A DNA stretch of 64,000 bases from Microvirga lenta (lineage in GTDB: Bacteria > Pseudomonadota > Alphaproteobacteria > Rhizobiales > Beijerinckiaceae), in NCBI RefSeq assembly GCF_020532555.1, contig NZ_JAJBBR010000001.1:62001-126000 (forward strand), written 5' to 3'. Made by a program: the position numbers and the translations under genes. The notes under the pieces were generated by a model. That model ran no database searches. It saw only the letters and a program-made list of their open reading frames with translations, and was not told the origin of the DNA. Positions 42,665 through 50,314 of the stretch are shown piece by piece (the stretch's first letter is position 1; each line of letters starts with the position of its first letter).

Positions 42665-42981
42665 CCATCCTCGCCCAGAGCCTGGATACGCCCTCGCTCC
42701 TCACGCTGCTTGTCACGATTATGGTGTGGAGCACAGAGGCTCTGCCAGTTGTCCTCGATATCCCAGAACAGTGCAGTGTCGCCTTTGTGGGGCTTGATGT
42801 GGTCTACGACTGTGGCAGGGGTTACTCGCCCTTCCTTCTGACACATGACGCAAAGGGGATTGTGCTGGAGATAGATCTTGCGGGCCTTATCCCACCTCGT
42901 GTTGTAGCCTCGCTCGCGGGCTGAGCCTCTGCGCCGATCAGAGTCTCTGTTTCCGGCCTCGTGTTCTAGGGGCTTTGGCAT
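42646..42981 (-). CDS. HNH endonuclease, packaging-associated
   Basis: A 111-residue single-domain HNH enzyme: RRGSARERGYNTRWDKARKI, CVMCQKEGRV (Cys2), PATVVDHIKPHKGD (the HNH catalytic His), LCAPHHNRDKQ (second Cys-His-His). HNH proteins next to terminase help to cut at cos in HK97-like phages, so this gene may cleave the DNA ends. It has a close paralog at 49850-50167. Confidence 0.85.
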   Translation of the reverse strand: MPKPLEHEAGNRDSDRRRGSARERGYNTRWDKARKIYLQHNPLCVMCQKEGRVTPATVVDHIKPHKGDTALFWDIEDNWQSLCAPHHNRDKQREERGRIQALGEDGWPIYS

Positions 42982-43027
42982 GTTGGCCCATCACGCATGT
43001 CACAGAACTGAGACAGAGCGGCTTTAA

Positions 43028-43201
43028 ATGCCCCTGGCTATGGAAACCCGGAACAACGAAGCCTTCGACCACGCCCTTGATGCTGAGGACTGCTCTGACC
43101 ACTGCCCAATTTGGTTCTGTGTCGCCATGGCCGTCTTAGCTGGCGTCAGCTTGCTCCTTTGCCACCTGCTCGCGTGGTCCTACCCCATGGCAGGAGGCTA
43201 G
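43028..43201 (+). CDS. Small membrane protein, 57 residues
   Basis: An open frame of 57 codons, MPLAMETRNNEAFDHALDAE, then a single membrane helix (WFCVAMAVLAGVSLLLCHLL). The cysteines CSDHCPIWFC and CHLL could bind metal or form bonds. No clear SD; start at 43028 or 43040. One of several tiny single-TM genes in this region. Confidence 0.45.
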   Translation: MPLAMETRNNEAFDHALDAEDCSDHCPIWFCVAMAVLAGVSLLLCHLLAWSYPMAGG

Positions 43202-43351
43202 GGCCCTAGCGAGCATAAACAAACCGTCTTTGGAAGCGGGAGAGGGAGATCAAGCGTGCTCATGACAGAGCCGCTCGGGAGCGTTTCCAGCACTCCACGT
43301 GATACAGCGGTAATCAGATAGTAGATTAGAAGAGCCTTTCTTCACTATCCG

Positions 43352-43843
43352 TCACTCTCCTACATACCGTCCATACTTCACGTATGCGCCAGGGAGGCAT
43401 TTCTCCACGGCGACCGCAACTTGCTTTGCTTCCGCCGAGGATTGGTAGGCACCTATTACGAAGACATTGTAGCCAGGAGCGAAGCCTTTGAACTTCCATG
43501 AGAAATCATTAAAGACGGTGTAACCACAGCGCTTCCCAGCTGCGGTAAATCTAACAGAGTCGTCGCCCATTCGGCCCGTGTCTGTCTCCGGGATTGAAGC
43601 CACGATCACCCACCATCCTTCGTCGAGTGGCGCCTCATCATCCTCTTGTGACTCTTCAGGATTTCCGATTGCCTCCATTGCTATCAGTCTTGGCTCATCG
43701 GCCCAATCGAGAGCTGGGTCAGTCGCACTGCCCAACCAGGCGATATGCGACGTAAGCTGGTCTGTGTCGACGTCACCCGCAGCCTGAATGTTCGTGGTTC
43801 CCATTAATAGCAAGAGAACAAGTAGAGACCGGTGAAGCCGCAT
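43352..43843 (-). CDS. Secreted SPOR-like domain protein
   Basis: A 163-residue protein with a signal peptide (MRLHRSLLVLLLLMGTTNIQ, cleavage near QAAG), an acidic linker and a C-terminal domain in which WWVIVASIPETD, GYTVFNDFSWKFKGFAPGYN, VFVIGAYQSSAEAKQVAVAV and LPGAYVKYGRYVGE follow the two-repeat pattern of SPOR (peptidoglycan-binding) domains. Periplasmic. Not a usual phage gene; probably lysogenic conversion or a host gene captured by the prophage. Confidence 0.65.
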   Translation of the reverse strand: MRLHRSLLVLLLLMGTTNIQAAGDVDTDQLTSHIAWLGSATDPALDWADEPRLIAMEAIGNPEESQEDDEAPLDEGWWVIVASIPETDTGRMGDDSVRFTAAGKRCGYTVFNDFSWKFKGFAPGYNVFVIGAYQSSAEAKQVAVAVEKCLPGAYVKYGRYVGE

Positions 43844-44172
43844 AACCTAAGGTCCTATGCAGAATATTCTGTGTCGTTGACGCTATCTGGAGGCTCTTTC
43901 CTGTAGCTGTCGCCTCCGGAAAGCGTCAGAGGCTTACATATCGCAGACATTGACCTCGCCAAACAGGATCTAGTTGGCTCTCCGGAACCCAATCTTTATT
44001 ACCACCTCTCTAAGAATCAGACGAAAGCCGAGGCTAGATGTTGGCGAGCTTGCCCATGCTACCTTGCTCAACGGTCTAAGTGCTTAGGCATTCGCTTTCC
44101 CTGAGACCTCGCACTTGGCGATCGGAACTAACATATGTTAACGACCCCACCCGAGGGACTTCGGGAGGCGGC
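43844..44172. other. Intergenic region with a long hairpin
   Basis: No gene is supported. A nested hairpin at 43879-43927 pairs GACGCT with AGCGTC and inside it GGAGGC with GCCTCC. A TTGACG at 43877-43882 lies in its 5' arm, so it may be promoter or structured RNA; unresolved. Confidence 0.35.
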
Positions 44173-44334
44173 ATGGGGCAAGACAAGACAAAGCCATGGC
44201 GACGGGTTCTGGACGTGTGCGCTGTCATCGGCGCCGTTGCCGCGACCGCTGTTGTGATTTCGCTCGTAGGTGAACTCCCAGGTCAGCCCGTTCACTCGGC
44301 ATTTATGCCAGATGCCTCTCCGCCGCGATGGTGA
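44173..44334 (+). CDS. Small membrane protein, 53 residues
   Basis: ATG 44173, SD GGAGG, MGQDKTKPWRRVLDVCAVIG followed by one helix (VIGAVAATAVVISLVGEL) and a Pro-rich tail. Basic, positive-inside N-terminus. Its 3' end overlaps the leftward MDILL gene by 32 bp. No family recognised. Confidence 0.6.
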   Translation: MGQDKTKPWRRVLDVCAVIGAVAATAVVISLVGELPGQPVHSAFMPDASPPRW

Positions 44335-44437
44335 GCATCTGATCCCGCAGCATGTCGGACCTCTGCAACTCGGTTTGGTTTTCCCTGAGTGTCAGGGTGA
44401 GGAAGCGGAGGAGGATGTCCATGCTGTGTTCGTTCAT
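44303..44437 (-). CDS. MDILLRF-family small protein, copy A
   Basis: A 44-residue protein MNEHSMDILLRFLTLTLREN, QTELQRSDMLRDQMLTIAAE. Its core MDILLRFLTLTLRENQTELQ is shared with copy B (52052-52207), and the DNA of that core is almost identical. Start overlaps the stop of the upstream frame at 44434 (ATGA). Helical and possibly membrane-associated; function unknown. Confidence 0.65.
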   Translation of the reverse strand: MNEHSMDILLRFLTLTLRENQTELQRSDMLRDQMLTIAAERHLA

Positions 44438-44802
44438 GCGGCGTCCCGCGGACTTGCATATGCCCTGCTACTCGTCCCAAGTGTTGTTCTTGGAGGAACC
44501 AACCGATGCGATTTGGGATTGGCGATGCTGTGCGCCTCAAGGCCCATCCAGCACAGAGCATGAGAGTTGTCGAGGTTGCGGAGGACTGGGTTATCTGCCG
44601 GTGGTTCGATAAGGCGGCCGTTCAGGAAGGGGCATTCTCTGCCGATGATCTGGAGAGCATCCCGGACGGCAATGACTAAATGGTGACTTGTCTCAGCTAC
44701 CGCGCCCACCATTGGGCAAGATAAACCTGTCAAAGAGCGAGCAATCGTGTAAACTGACTCAATCAGCAGTTCCTCAGTCGGCTGCTGCCCTTTTGGGCGC
44801 AT
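44434..44802 (-). CDS. Hypothetical protein, 122 residues
   Basis: A frame MRPKGQQPTEELLIESVYTI, HHLVIAVRDALQIIGRECPF, with a less protein-like C-terminal half. Its TGA overlaps the ATG of MDILL copy A, arguing that the pair is cotranscribed. Copy B has no equivalent upstream gene. No family recognised. Confidence 0.4.
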   Translation of the reverse strand: MRPKGQQPTEELLIESVYTIARSLTGLSCPMVGAVAETSHHLVIAVRDALQIIGRECPFLNGRLIEPPADNPVLRNLDNSHALCWMGLEAHSIANPKSHRLVPPRTTLGTSSRAYASPRDAA

Positions 44803-44841
44803 TGTGTGTCTCGAAGCTTACCTGGCTTTGGGAGACCCGCC

Positions 44842-45042
44842 ATGCCAACCGAAATGCCTCCAGGACGTGAGCCCGCCCAATCAGTTGCAGTACCACCGCC
44901 TGAATGGCTTCCGAAAGCCTTGAACTGGATGGCCGTTTTCGTAGGCCTCGGCTTATGCTTCTGGGCGCTCAACTATGGTGTGATGGCGACAAGCTACTCG
45001 AATAGTCCGAGTAGCTCGGGGGCCTACAACACCCACGAGTGA
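44842..45042 (+). CDS. Small membrane protein, 66 residues
   Basis: ATG 44842 has the SD GGGAG. The protein is Pro-rich at the N-terminus (MPTEMPPGREPAQSVAVPPP) and has one helix (WMAVFVGLGLCFWALNYGV). The frame is open 36 nt upstream, but only this start has an SD. No family recognised. Confidence 0.6.
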   Translation: MPTEMPPGREPAQSVAVPPPEWLPKALNWMAVFVGLGLCFWALNYGVMATSYSNSPSSSGAYNTHE

Positions 45043-45079
45043 CCCGCTGGCAAGGTCAGCGACCTCTGGGAGAAGAGCT

Positions 45080-45190
45080 ATGTTTGGAGACCCAAAATCA
45101 AAGAGTAAGCACCCCTGGCTTGCGACCATAGGCATTACAGGCATCGGTATACTCGGTCTCCTCATAATGTGGGGTCTTAGCTTCGAATAA
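45080..45190 (+). CDS. Very small membrane protein, 36 residues
   Basis: MFGDPKSKSKHPWLATIGIT plus a Gly/Ile helix (GIGILGLLIMWGLSFE). The SD GGGAGAAGAG lies directly before ATG 45080. Its last codons overlap the micropeptide on the other strand. One of a cluster of tiny rightward membrane proteins. Confidence 0.55.
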   Translation: MFGDPKSKSKHPWLATIGITGIGILGLLIMWGLSFE

Positions 45191-45248
45191 GGCCTAGTCT
45201 CTCCGCGATGCTCTCCTCTACATACAGGTGAGGAGAGACTTCGACCAT
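45177..45248 (-). CDS. Micropeptide, copy A (23 residues)
   Basis: The frame reads MVEVSPHLYVEESIAERLGL then IRS. Copy B at 52535-52603 gives MIEISPNLYVEESIAERLGL then LR. Of the 22 shared codons 16 differ, 12 silently and 4 conservatively (Val/Ile twice, His/Asn, Ile/Leu); the DNA upstream of the ATG, in contrast, is conserved base by base. This is the mark of a translated small gene under selection. No SD is visible; an extension from ATG 45296 would make 39 residues, but copy B lacks that start. Confidence 0.6.
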   Translation of the reverse strand: MVEVSPHLYVEESIAERLGLIRS

Positions 45249-45388
45249 GAGACAGCCGTCGTCTCGGCGAAATGTCGTGCGGGATTTGCGGGGCATTGCA
45301 TGAGGACGCAAAAAAGCCGCCTCGGAATGACCGGGCGGCGGGCGTTCATAAAGCTAACGCATTCCGGGTGAAAATCACCGAGAGTGCC
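45249..45388 (-). ncRNA. Conserved structured leader with terminator, copy A
   Basis: Read leftward: hairpin 1 GGTGATTTTCACC, closed by GCACTC/GAATGC (one mismatch); hairpin 2 GCGTT-loop-AACGC; then the terminator GCCGCC-CGGTCATTCCG-AGGCGGC with TTTTTT (45310-45340), followed by the micropeptide. Copy B at 52604-52742 is nearly identical. The set resembles an attenuator or cis-regulatory RNA. Ligand or function unknown. Confidence 0.55.
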
Positions 45389-45420
45389 TTGAGAACTTAT
45401 TTCTAGCGCAAGGCTGCATT

Positions 45421-45855
45421 CACGGCAATAGGGACTGCCAACAAGCCCTCGGCTTTTGAACAAGGCGATCTTCTCGCGTTCAGTAAGCCCAGTAGAGACA
45501 TTGATGCAGAGTTCTACCTCCTTTCCAATCCGGATGTGGGCTTAGCCGGTGTCGACGCTTTCTCACATTTCCGACAAACCGGATGGCGCGAAGGGCGTGA
45601 TCCAAATGCCTACTTCGATACGGATGGCTACCTCGCCACCTATAGGGATGTCGCGGCGGCTAGGATCAATTCTTTAGAGCATTACCTGCAATCAGGCTGG
45701 CTGGAGGGTCGGGATCCCTCAGCCGCATTTGACACCTCGAGCTATATCGCCGCCTATGGCGATGTAGCCGCGTCTGGTAGCGATCCTCTGCAGCCTATCT
45801 CAGGTATGGGCTGTACGAGGGCAGATCGAGCTTCAATGACAGCGTGATCGGGTAG
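45421..45855 (+). pseudogene. C-terminal fragment of an EGRDP-repeat protein
   Basis: The frame shows three tandem units: DAEFYLLSNPDVGLAGVDAF plus SHFRQTGWREGRDPN, then AYFDTDGYLATYRDVAAARI plus NSLEHYLQSGWLEGRDPS, then AAFDTSSYIAAYGDVAASGS. Such repeats occur in secreted calcium-binding or hemolysin-like proteins of rhizobia. In the third unit one base is missing near 45795 (LQPISG instead of LQHYLRYG); the other frame then gives YLRYGLYEGRSSFNDSVIG and stop at 45855. No start exists, so it is a truncated, frameshifted relic. Confidence 0.65.
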
Positions 45856-46074
45856 CCTGGGTCATCCCGAGCACGGGATGACGTACACTCCCATAGTCGC
45901 GCCTTGGTCGGCCTCGTCCTCACCGTCGAGTATATCGATGGAGGTCGAGGCCCATTACTCAGGTTCAGCGGTCACCTTTGAGGCCTAGCGCCACTATTCT
46001 CTGGGAGGCGGCAGGAAATCTCCCCGTTCCCCTTAGCTGCGCGCCCCGTAGACACTGCAAGCGCATGATAGAGA
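45856..46074. other. Short intergenic region
   Basis: A hairpin TCATCCCG-AGCA-CGGGATGA at 45866-45885 has no following T-run. Nothing else supported. Confidence 0.3.
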
Positions 46075-46302
46075 TTACGATACGAGGTGGTTGCGAACCT
46101 CGGCGATAGCGGCCAGCAGGAGAGCGCCACCTACCGTGAGCCCGACGAACTCGGGTACGATGTGAGCAAGAGGATTCTCGTCGGGCTCGACGCTGGTAAA
46201 CGCGTGGTGGATCTGGTGGATCACGCCAAGCGCCATGCCCAGAAATGCACCAAGATAGGCTGCGTTCGCTCTGCTCCAGCGTTTATTAGAGCTTCGTTTC
46301 AT
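46075..46302 (-). CDS. Small membrane protein, 75 residues
   Basis: MKRSSNKRWSRANAAYLGAF with two helices, AAYLGAFLGMALGVIHQIHH (about 13-32) and FVGLTVGGALLLAAIAEVRN (about 52-71), linked by an acidic loop. The start at 46302 lies beyond the secreted-protein gene. No family recognised; membrane location is inferred. Confidence 0.55.
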   Translation of the reverse strand: MKRSSNKRWSRANAAYLGAFLGMALGVIHQIHHAFTSVEPDENPLAHIVPEFVGLTVGGALLLAAIAEVRNHLVS

Positions 46303-46339
46303 CCGAATTCATGTCCTACCCGTTTGATCCAAGGGAACG

Positions 46340-46666
46340 TTAGCACCGATGCGGCGGCGGCTGATGCCCGGCGGGTCGATCCGGATACCAGGTGCGGCAC
46401 TCCCCTGGCGGTGGGAGATGCCCCGGCGGAATCCGTACACGGTCGCTGCGACTACGGCGCGGTCGTTCATCCCTGTACCCGTACTCCCGGCGGTCATAGC
46501 CAAGACCGGGAACGCCACTGCCGTCGTAGGGCCCAGCCTCATAGGAGCGGTCGTAGCCGCCTCGCCAGCGCCCCTTGCCGCTCTCATCCTTGTCGGGATC
46601 TGCGAAAGCACTCCCCGCCCATCCGGCCAAGACACAGGTCAATACAGCTGCCAGTTTAAGGGTTCT
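46340..46666 (-). CDS. Secreted IPPGHLPPPGECR protein
   Basis: A 108-residue protein with a signal peptide (MRTLKLAAVLTCVLAGWAGS, cleavage near AFA-DP), a Gly/Tyr/Arg-rich linker and the conserved C-terminus RIPPGHLPPPGECRTWYPDR, PAGHQPPPHRC. Proteins with this ending are widespread in Proteobacteria and unassigned. The frame is open upstream to 46738, but this start has the signal peptide. Not a typical phage gene. Confidence 0.7.
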   Translation of the reverse strand, partial: RTLKLAAVLTCVLAGWAGSAFADPDKDESGKGRWRGGYDRSYEAGPYDGSGVPGLGYDRREYGYRDERPRRSRSDRVRIPPGHLPPPGECRTWYPDRPAGHQPPPHRC

Positions 46667-47093
46667 CATGAGGAAGCTCCTTTCGCTGAATAGGCGAACG
46701 TTGTGGCTGCGAAAGAGTTGCGGTGGGAACCTGAACAACAGCCCAACGTGTTCACAGAGGCTTTATCGGAAGTTTGCAGACGATTAGTTCACGTGGGTGA
46801 GGCATAGAAGGGCCACTATGCGCCCGAAGATGCACCGCGACCCCAATCGCCCCCTCAAGATCAACTCCAACGAAGCTCGTCTCGACCGTCAGAGTAGAGC
46901 GCTCATCGTCACCATCAGTTCGGCATCTGGTGGCAACGGGCGGCGTGAGCCCCACCCGATCATGCGGGCCTCGGCTTGAGCATCTGCAGGGGCTGGAGCA
47001 TTGCCATAAGCGGCCTGATCGGAAGTGCGCAGTCTGCTTGGTGGATAGGATGCGGAGTGGCCCTCAAGGGCATCAGGCTCGCTGTCTTGAAGT
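46667..47093. other. Non-coding region between the secreted protein and the MCP terminator
   Basis: About 430 bp. Short frames on both strands (46752-46955, 46797-46979) overlap each other and show no recognisable feature. I see nothing further. Confidence 0.3.
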
Positions 47094-47140
47094 TCAAAAA
47101 GAATGGCCCTGCTCAGTCCCGGGGGGAACCGAACAGGGCC
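47094..47140 (-). terminator. Terminator of the chemoreceptor gene
   Basis: Read leftward: GGCCCTG, a 22-nt loop and CAGGGCC followed by ATTCTTTTTG; 93 bp beyond the chemoreceptor stop. Confidence 0.6.
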
Positions 47141-47232
47141 TGTGTTTCGCAGCTTTGAGGCTGCGTGACATTGCCTTGTCTAACCGCTGAAGGTTAATAG
47201 ACTGTTGCCATGAGGCTCGGCAGGACTAATCG

Positions 47233-48924
47233 TCAGGCTGCCTTCACACCGGAGAGGAAGTCCGTGACCTCACGGCCGAGGCTTTCGGAATGGCGCGCCA
47301 GTTCCTGGGCCGCTCCGAGAACCTGCGATGCGGCAGCACCCGTTTCGCCAGCACCTTGCCTCACGTCCGCGATATTGCCCGTCACCTGCTCGGTTCCCCG
47401 GGCTGCCTCCTGCACATTGCGCGCAATCTCAGCGGTGGCAGCGCCTTGTTCCTCCATGGCAGCGGCGATGCCGACCGAGATTTGAGACATCTCGGTGATG
47501 GTCCGAGCAATCTCCTGGATGGCCGTCACCGTATGCTGGGTCGCCTGCTGCACGGATGCAATCTGCGTTCCGATCTCTTCCGTGGCCTTGGCCGTCTGAC
47601 TAGCCAGCTCTTTGACTTCTGTTGCCACAACCGCAAAGCCCTTGCCTGCCTCGCCGGCACGCGCAGCCTCAATGGTCGCATTCAGAGCCAGCAGGTTGGT
47701 CTGGGAGGCGATGTTGTGGATCAACTGAACAACATTGCCAATCTTCTCGGCCGTTCCTGCAAGCTCCTGCACGGTAGTGTTGGTGCGCTGAGCGCCTGCC
47801 ACGGCCTGATCCGCAATGCGGGAAGACTGTGTTACCTGGCCGGCAATTTCCCGGATCGAGATTGACAACTCTTCGGTAGCCGCTGCGACCGTCTGCACGT
47901 TTGCGGAGGTCTGCTGAGCCGCGGAGGCAACGGTGACCGACTGGTTGTTGGTCTGATTGGCAACCGCCGTCATAGATTGCGCCGTTGCTTCCATTTCCGT
48001 TGCGGCAGAGGACAGTCCCTGAGTCAGAGCGGACACGTTGACCTCAAAGCGCTTCGTGAGTTGGTCCAGCACCTCGGCCCGACGCATCTTAGCCTGGTTC
48101 TCAGCCTCCTGCTCTGCCGCAAGACGGCGTGCTTCGATGGCGTTGTCCTTGAACACCTGGAGGGCACGCGCAAGCTGCCCAACCTCATCCTTTCGCTCGA
48201 TGCCTGTGACGGAGACCGTCAGGTCGCCTTGGGCCAACCGCGACATGGCTCCGGTCATGGAGCCGAGAGGACGTGTGACGCCATAGATGGAAATTGCGCC
48301 AATGACACCCAGCGCGGTCAATATTCCAGCGACTGCTGCGGCGACTAGGGTCTGCGTGGTAGTCGAGGCAAGAGTGTTCGCATCCTCCTTGGCCTTCGCG
48401 AGAGCCGCCTTGCCCATCTCGACACGCTCGTTCAGGTCGTTGCGGAGCTTGATCCGCGCATCTCGTCCTGGGCCATCCGAGATAGCAAGGGCAGCGTCAT
48501 CATCATTCTTTACACCGAGAGCAACACTTTTGTCCGTGAGTTCGAAATAGGCAACGATATCGGACTTGAGCTTGCCGTACGCCGATTTCCGCTCAGGCGT
48601 ATCAGCAAGGGCAATCAGCTCATCAACGCTCTTCATCACCAGCCCTTTGTACTGGTTATAAGTCGGCACGATCTTTTCGAACCTTTCAGGCTTGCTCACC
48701 GCAAGTAGGTTCTTCTCCTGTGACGTTACCTCATTCACGTGGGCATTGATCTGAAGAGTGATTGCCAGACGGGTAGCTTCGAAGTCGACTAGCTCCTGCG
48801 TATCATGGGCCATGTCTTTGAGGCCTGATGTAGCAAGCCCAACGAGGCCGACAGTGATAGCAACGAAGATTGTGACAGGGATCGCTAGCTTGGTTAGCAA
48901 CTTGAGGTTATTGATAAAGCGCAT
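47233..48924 (-). CDS. Methyl-accepting chemotaxis protein
   Basis: A 563-residue chemoreceptor with TM1 ([19 protein letters not shown], about 10-30), a periplasmic four-helix-bundle sensor domain (about 40-190), TM2 ([20 protein letters not shown], about 193-213), HAMP (about 214-270, [20 protein letters not shown]) and the cytoplasmic MA domain with its conserved hairpin ([31 protein letters not shown]). No pentapeptide for CheR. It signals to CheA/CheW. Phages rarely carry full chemoreceptors, so its place between terminase and early genes is unusual. Confidence 0.9.
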   Translation of the reverse strand: MRFINNLKLLTKLAIPVTIFVAITVGLVGLATSGLKDMAHDTQELVDFEATRLAITLQINAHVNEVTSQEKNLLAVSKPERFEKIVPTYNQYKGLVMKSVDELIALADTPERKSAYGKLKSDIVAYFELTDKSVALGVKNDDDAALAISDGPGRDARIKLRNDLNERVEMGKAALAKAKEDANTLASTTTQTLVAAAVAGILTALGVIGAISIYGVTRPLGSMTGAMSRLAQGDLTVSVTGIERKDEVGQLARALQVFKDNAIEARRLAAEQEAENQAKMRRAEVLDQLTKRFEVNVSALTQGLSSAATEMEATAQSMTAVANQTNNQSVTVASAAQQTSANVQTVAAATEELSISIREIAGQVTQSSRIADQAVAGAQRTNTTVQELAGTAEKIGNVVQLIHNIASQTNLLALNATIEAARAGEAGKGFAVVATEVKELASQTAKATEEIGTQIASVQQATQHTVTAIQEIARTITEMSQISVGIAAAMEEQGAATAEIARNVQEAARGTEQVTGNIADVRQGAGETGAAASQVLGAAQELARHSESLGREVTDFLSGVKAA

Positions 48925-49384
48925 TGTCTCTTAGTGGCCTGCCCGCATCACCGCAGGAAGCGCGCGCCCCCACGACGCGACAAGCTCAGGCGCATTCATC
49001 AATCAAGAAATCCGTTGAAGATAGTCTTAATCCGGGGCTTGAAATCGAAGAATTCCGCACTAATCGACGTCAGCCCCGTTAGCTTTCCGTTGAGACAAGC
49101 TAGGGTGGCTTCTACCTGGACTGTTGCTTACTGCCTTCACGATTGAGAGCGAGGGCCTCAGGGGATGGCGTTTTTGACGGGGCTGGAGTTGCTGGCGGCT
49201 ATTTCTGTGGCTCCAGCGGGAAAGCACCATAAGGGCCACCCGTCCACCCTACAACCTGGAATCGTCCTCGCTCCCTGCCCTAGCCCAGCGTTAAGATCGC
49301 TATGCGTTGACACTTGAACGATTTCCCTGTGGACTTCGGAAACGTCAAACGGCGAAGCCTAAGTAACCTTTGTCTGGGGGGACG
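48925..49384. other. Intergenic region upstream of the chemoreceptor
   Basis: About 460 bp between the divergent chemoreceptor and HXXEE genes; a promoter for the first is expected but no clean -35/-10 is visible. The frame at 48934-49146 is not convincing. Confidence 0.3.
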
Positions 49385-49855
49385 ATGACGTACGAAGCAG
49401 TGTGCTGGCTCCTCTTAGGCGCATACGCAATCCATATCCTCGAGGAGTTTGCACTAGATTGGCGAGGCTGGGCGCAGTCTGTCCTCAAGTTGCCCGTTGA
49501 CTGGCCTACGTTCTACGTGACGAACTCGGGAGTCGTGGTGCTCGGCTTTGTGGCGGCGCAGACGGCTAACACACTTCCAGTCATCGGACTAAGTTTCGCT
49601 GCACTGATGCTAATCAATGCTACCTTCTTTCACGTCTTACCGTTCATCGTGTTTCGGGGACGCTTCTCGCCAGGTTTGATTACGGCGGTTACCCTCTTCT
49701 ATCCTGCCGCTGCTCTTGCGTACATTGTGGCCGCCGACGCTGGGTTGATCGGTGGAGGAATGGTGGCGACGTCTTTGGCGATCGGTGCAGTCCTAATGGC
49801 CTACCCTATCGTCCTCCTCCACCTCAAAGGCCGACCTTACTTCAAGCAGTCATAG
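49385..49855 (+). CDS. HXXEE-family membrane protein
   Basis: A 156-residue protein with the HXXEE motif (AIHILEEF, His near 16) in the first helix, and NATFFHVLPFIVFRGRFSPG in the third. Four or five helices. HXXEE proteins are conserved membrane proteins of unknown function. ATG 49385, SD GGGGGG close upstream. Its 3' end overlaps the HNH paralog by 6 bp, convergent. Confidence 0.78.
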   Translation: MTYEAVCWLLLGAYAIHILEEFALDWRGWAQSVLKLPVDWPTFYVTNSGVVVLGFVAAQTANTLPVIGLSFAALMLINATFFHVLPFIVFRGRFSPGLITAVTLFYPAAALAYIVAADAGLIGGGMVATSLAIGAVLMAYPIVLLHLKGRPYFKQS

Positions 49856-50167
49856 CGGCCAGCCATCTTCACCAACTGCCTGAAGCCTTCCTCGCTCCTC
49901 TTGCTGCTTGTCCCTATCGTGATGGGGCTTGCACAAGGGCTGCCAGTTATCGGTGTTCCAGAATAACTCTTGGTCGCCTTTGTGCGCTTGGATGTGATCG
50001 ACCACCGTAGCCGGGGTGATGCGCCCTTCCCTCTGACACATGCCGCAGAGCGGGTTCTGCATCAGGAAGGCCCTGCGGGCATTGTCCCACCGGGTGGTGT
50101 AGCCTCGCTCTCGGGCTGAGCCTCTGCGCTGCTCGTATTCCTTGTTGCGGTTTCTGTCGCACTTCAT
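49850..50167 (-). CDS. HNH endonuclease, paralog of the packaging HNH
   Basis: A 105-residue HNH protein: QRRGSARERGYTTRWDNARR, CGMCQREGRI, PATVVDHIQAHKGD, LCKPHHDRDKQ. It matches the gene at 42646 through its full length (most positions identical). Start at 50167 (MKCDRNRNKEYEQ). It is not near terminase, so it is either a duplicate homing gene or a relic of the same duplication as the other repeats. Confidence 0.85.
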   Translation of the reverse strand: MKCDRNRNKEYEQRRGSARERGYTTRWDNARRAFLMQNPLCGMCQREGRITPATVVDHIQAHKGDQELFWNTDNWQPLCKPHHDRDKQQEERGRLQAVGEDGWPL

Positions 50168-50314
50168 GAGCTGGTTTGCAGTTGCAACCTCCAAGCCGGG
50201 AATAATCTGCGCATGAGGGGGCGCGGGTGCGGGGGCTGAGCCTAATCCTAGACTTTTGACTCCCCCACCCCGTCAGATCAGTATTGAAGTCTCAGAGCAG
50301 GCAGGAGTCCGTTG

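Larger units (their letters stand above)
44303..45388 (-). repeat. Repeated accessory block, copy A (MDILL gene to RNA element)
   Basis: Copy A of an ordered repeat: HNH (42646-42981), MDILL (44303-44437), RNA and micropeptide (45177-45388). Copy B is HNH (49850-50167), MDILL (52052-52207), RNA and micropeptide (52535-52742). Spacer DNA differs completely. Confidence 0.6.

Noticed and set aside
45218..45463. 81-residue leftward ORF across the RNA element
   Set aside because: In copy B the same frame soon ends and the substitutions there do not favour silent positions; the base conservation fits an RNA.
48934..49146. 70-residue rightward ORF between chemoreceptor and HXXEE genes
   Set aside because: No SD, no homology-like features, and it would occupy the chemoreceptor promoter region.
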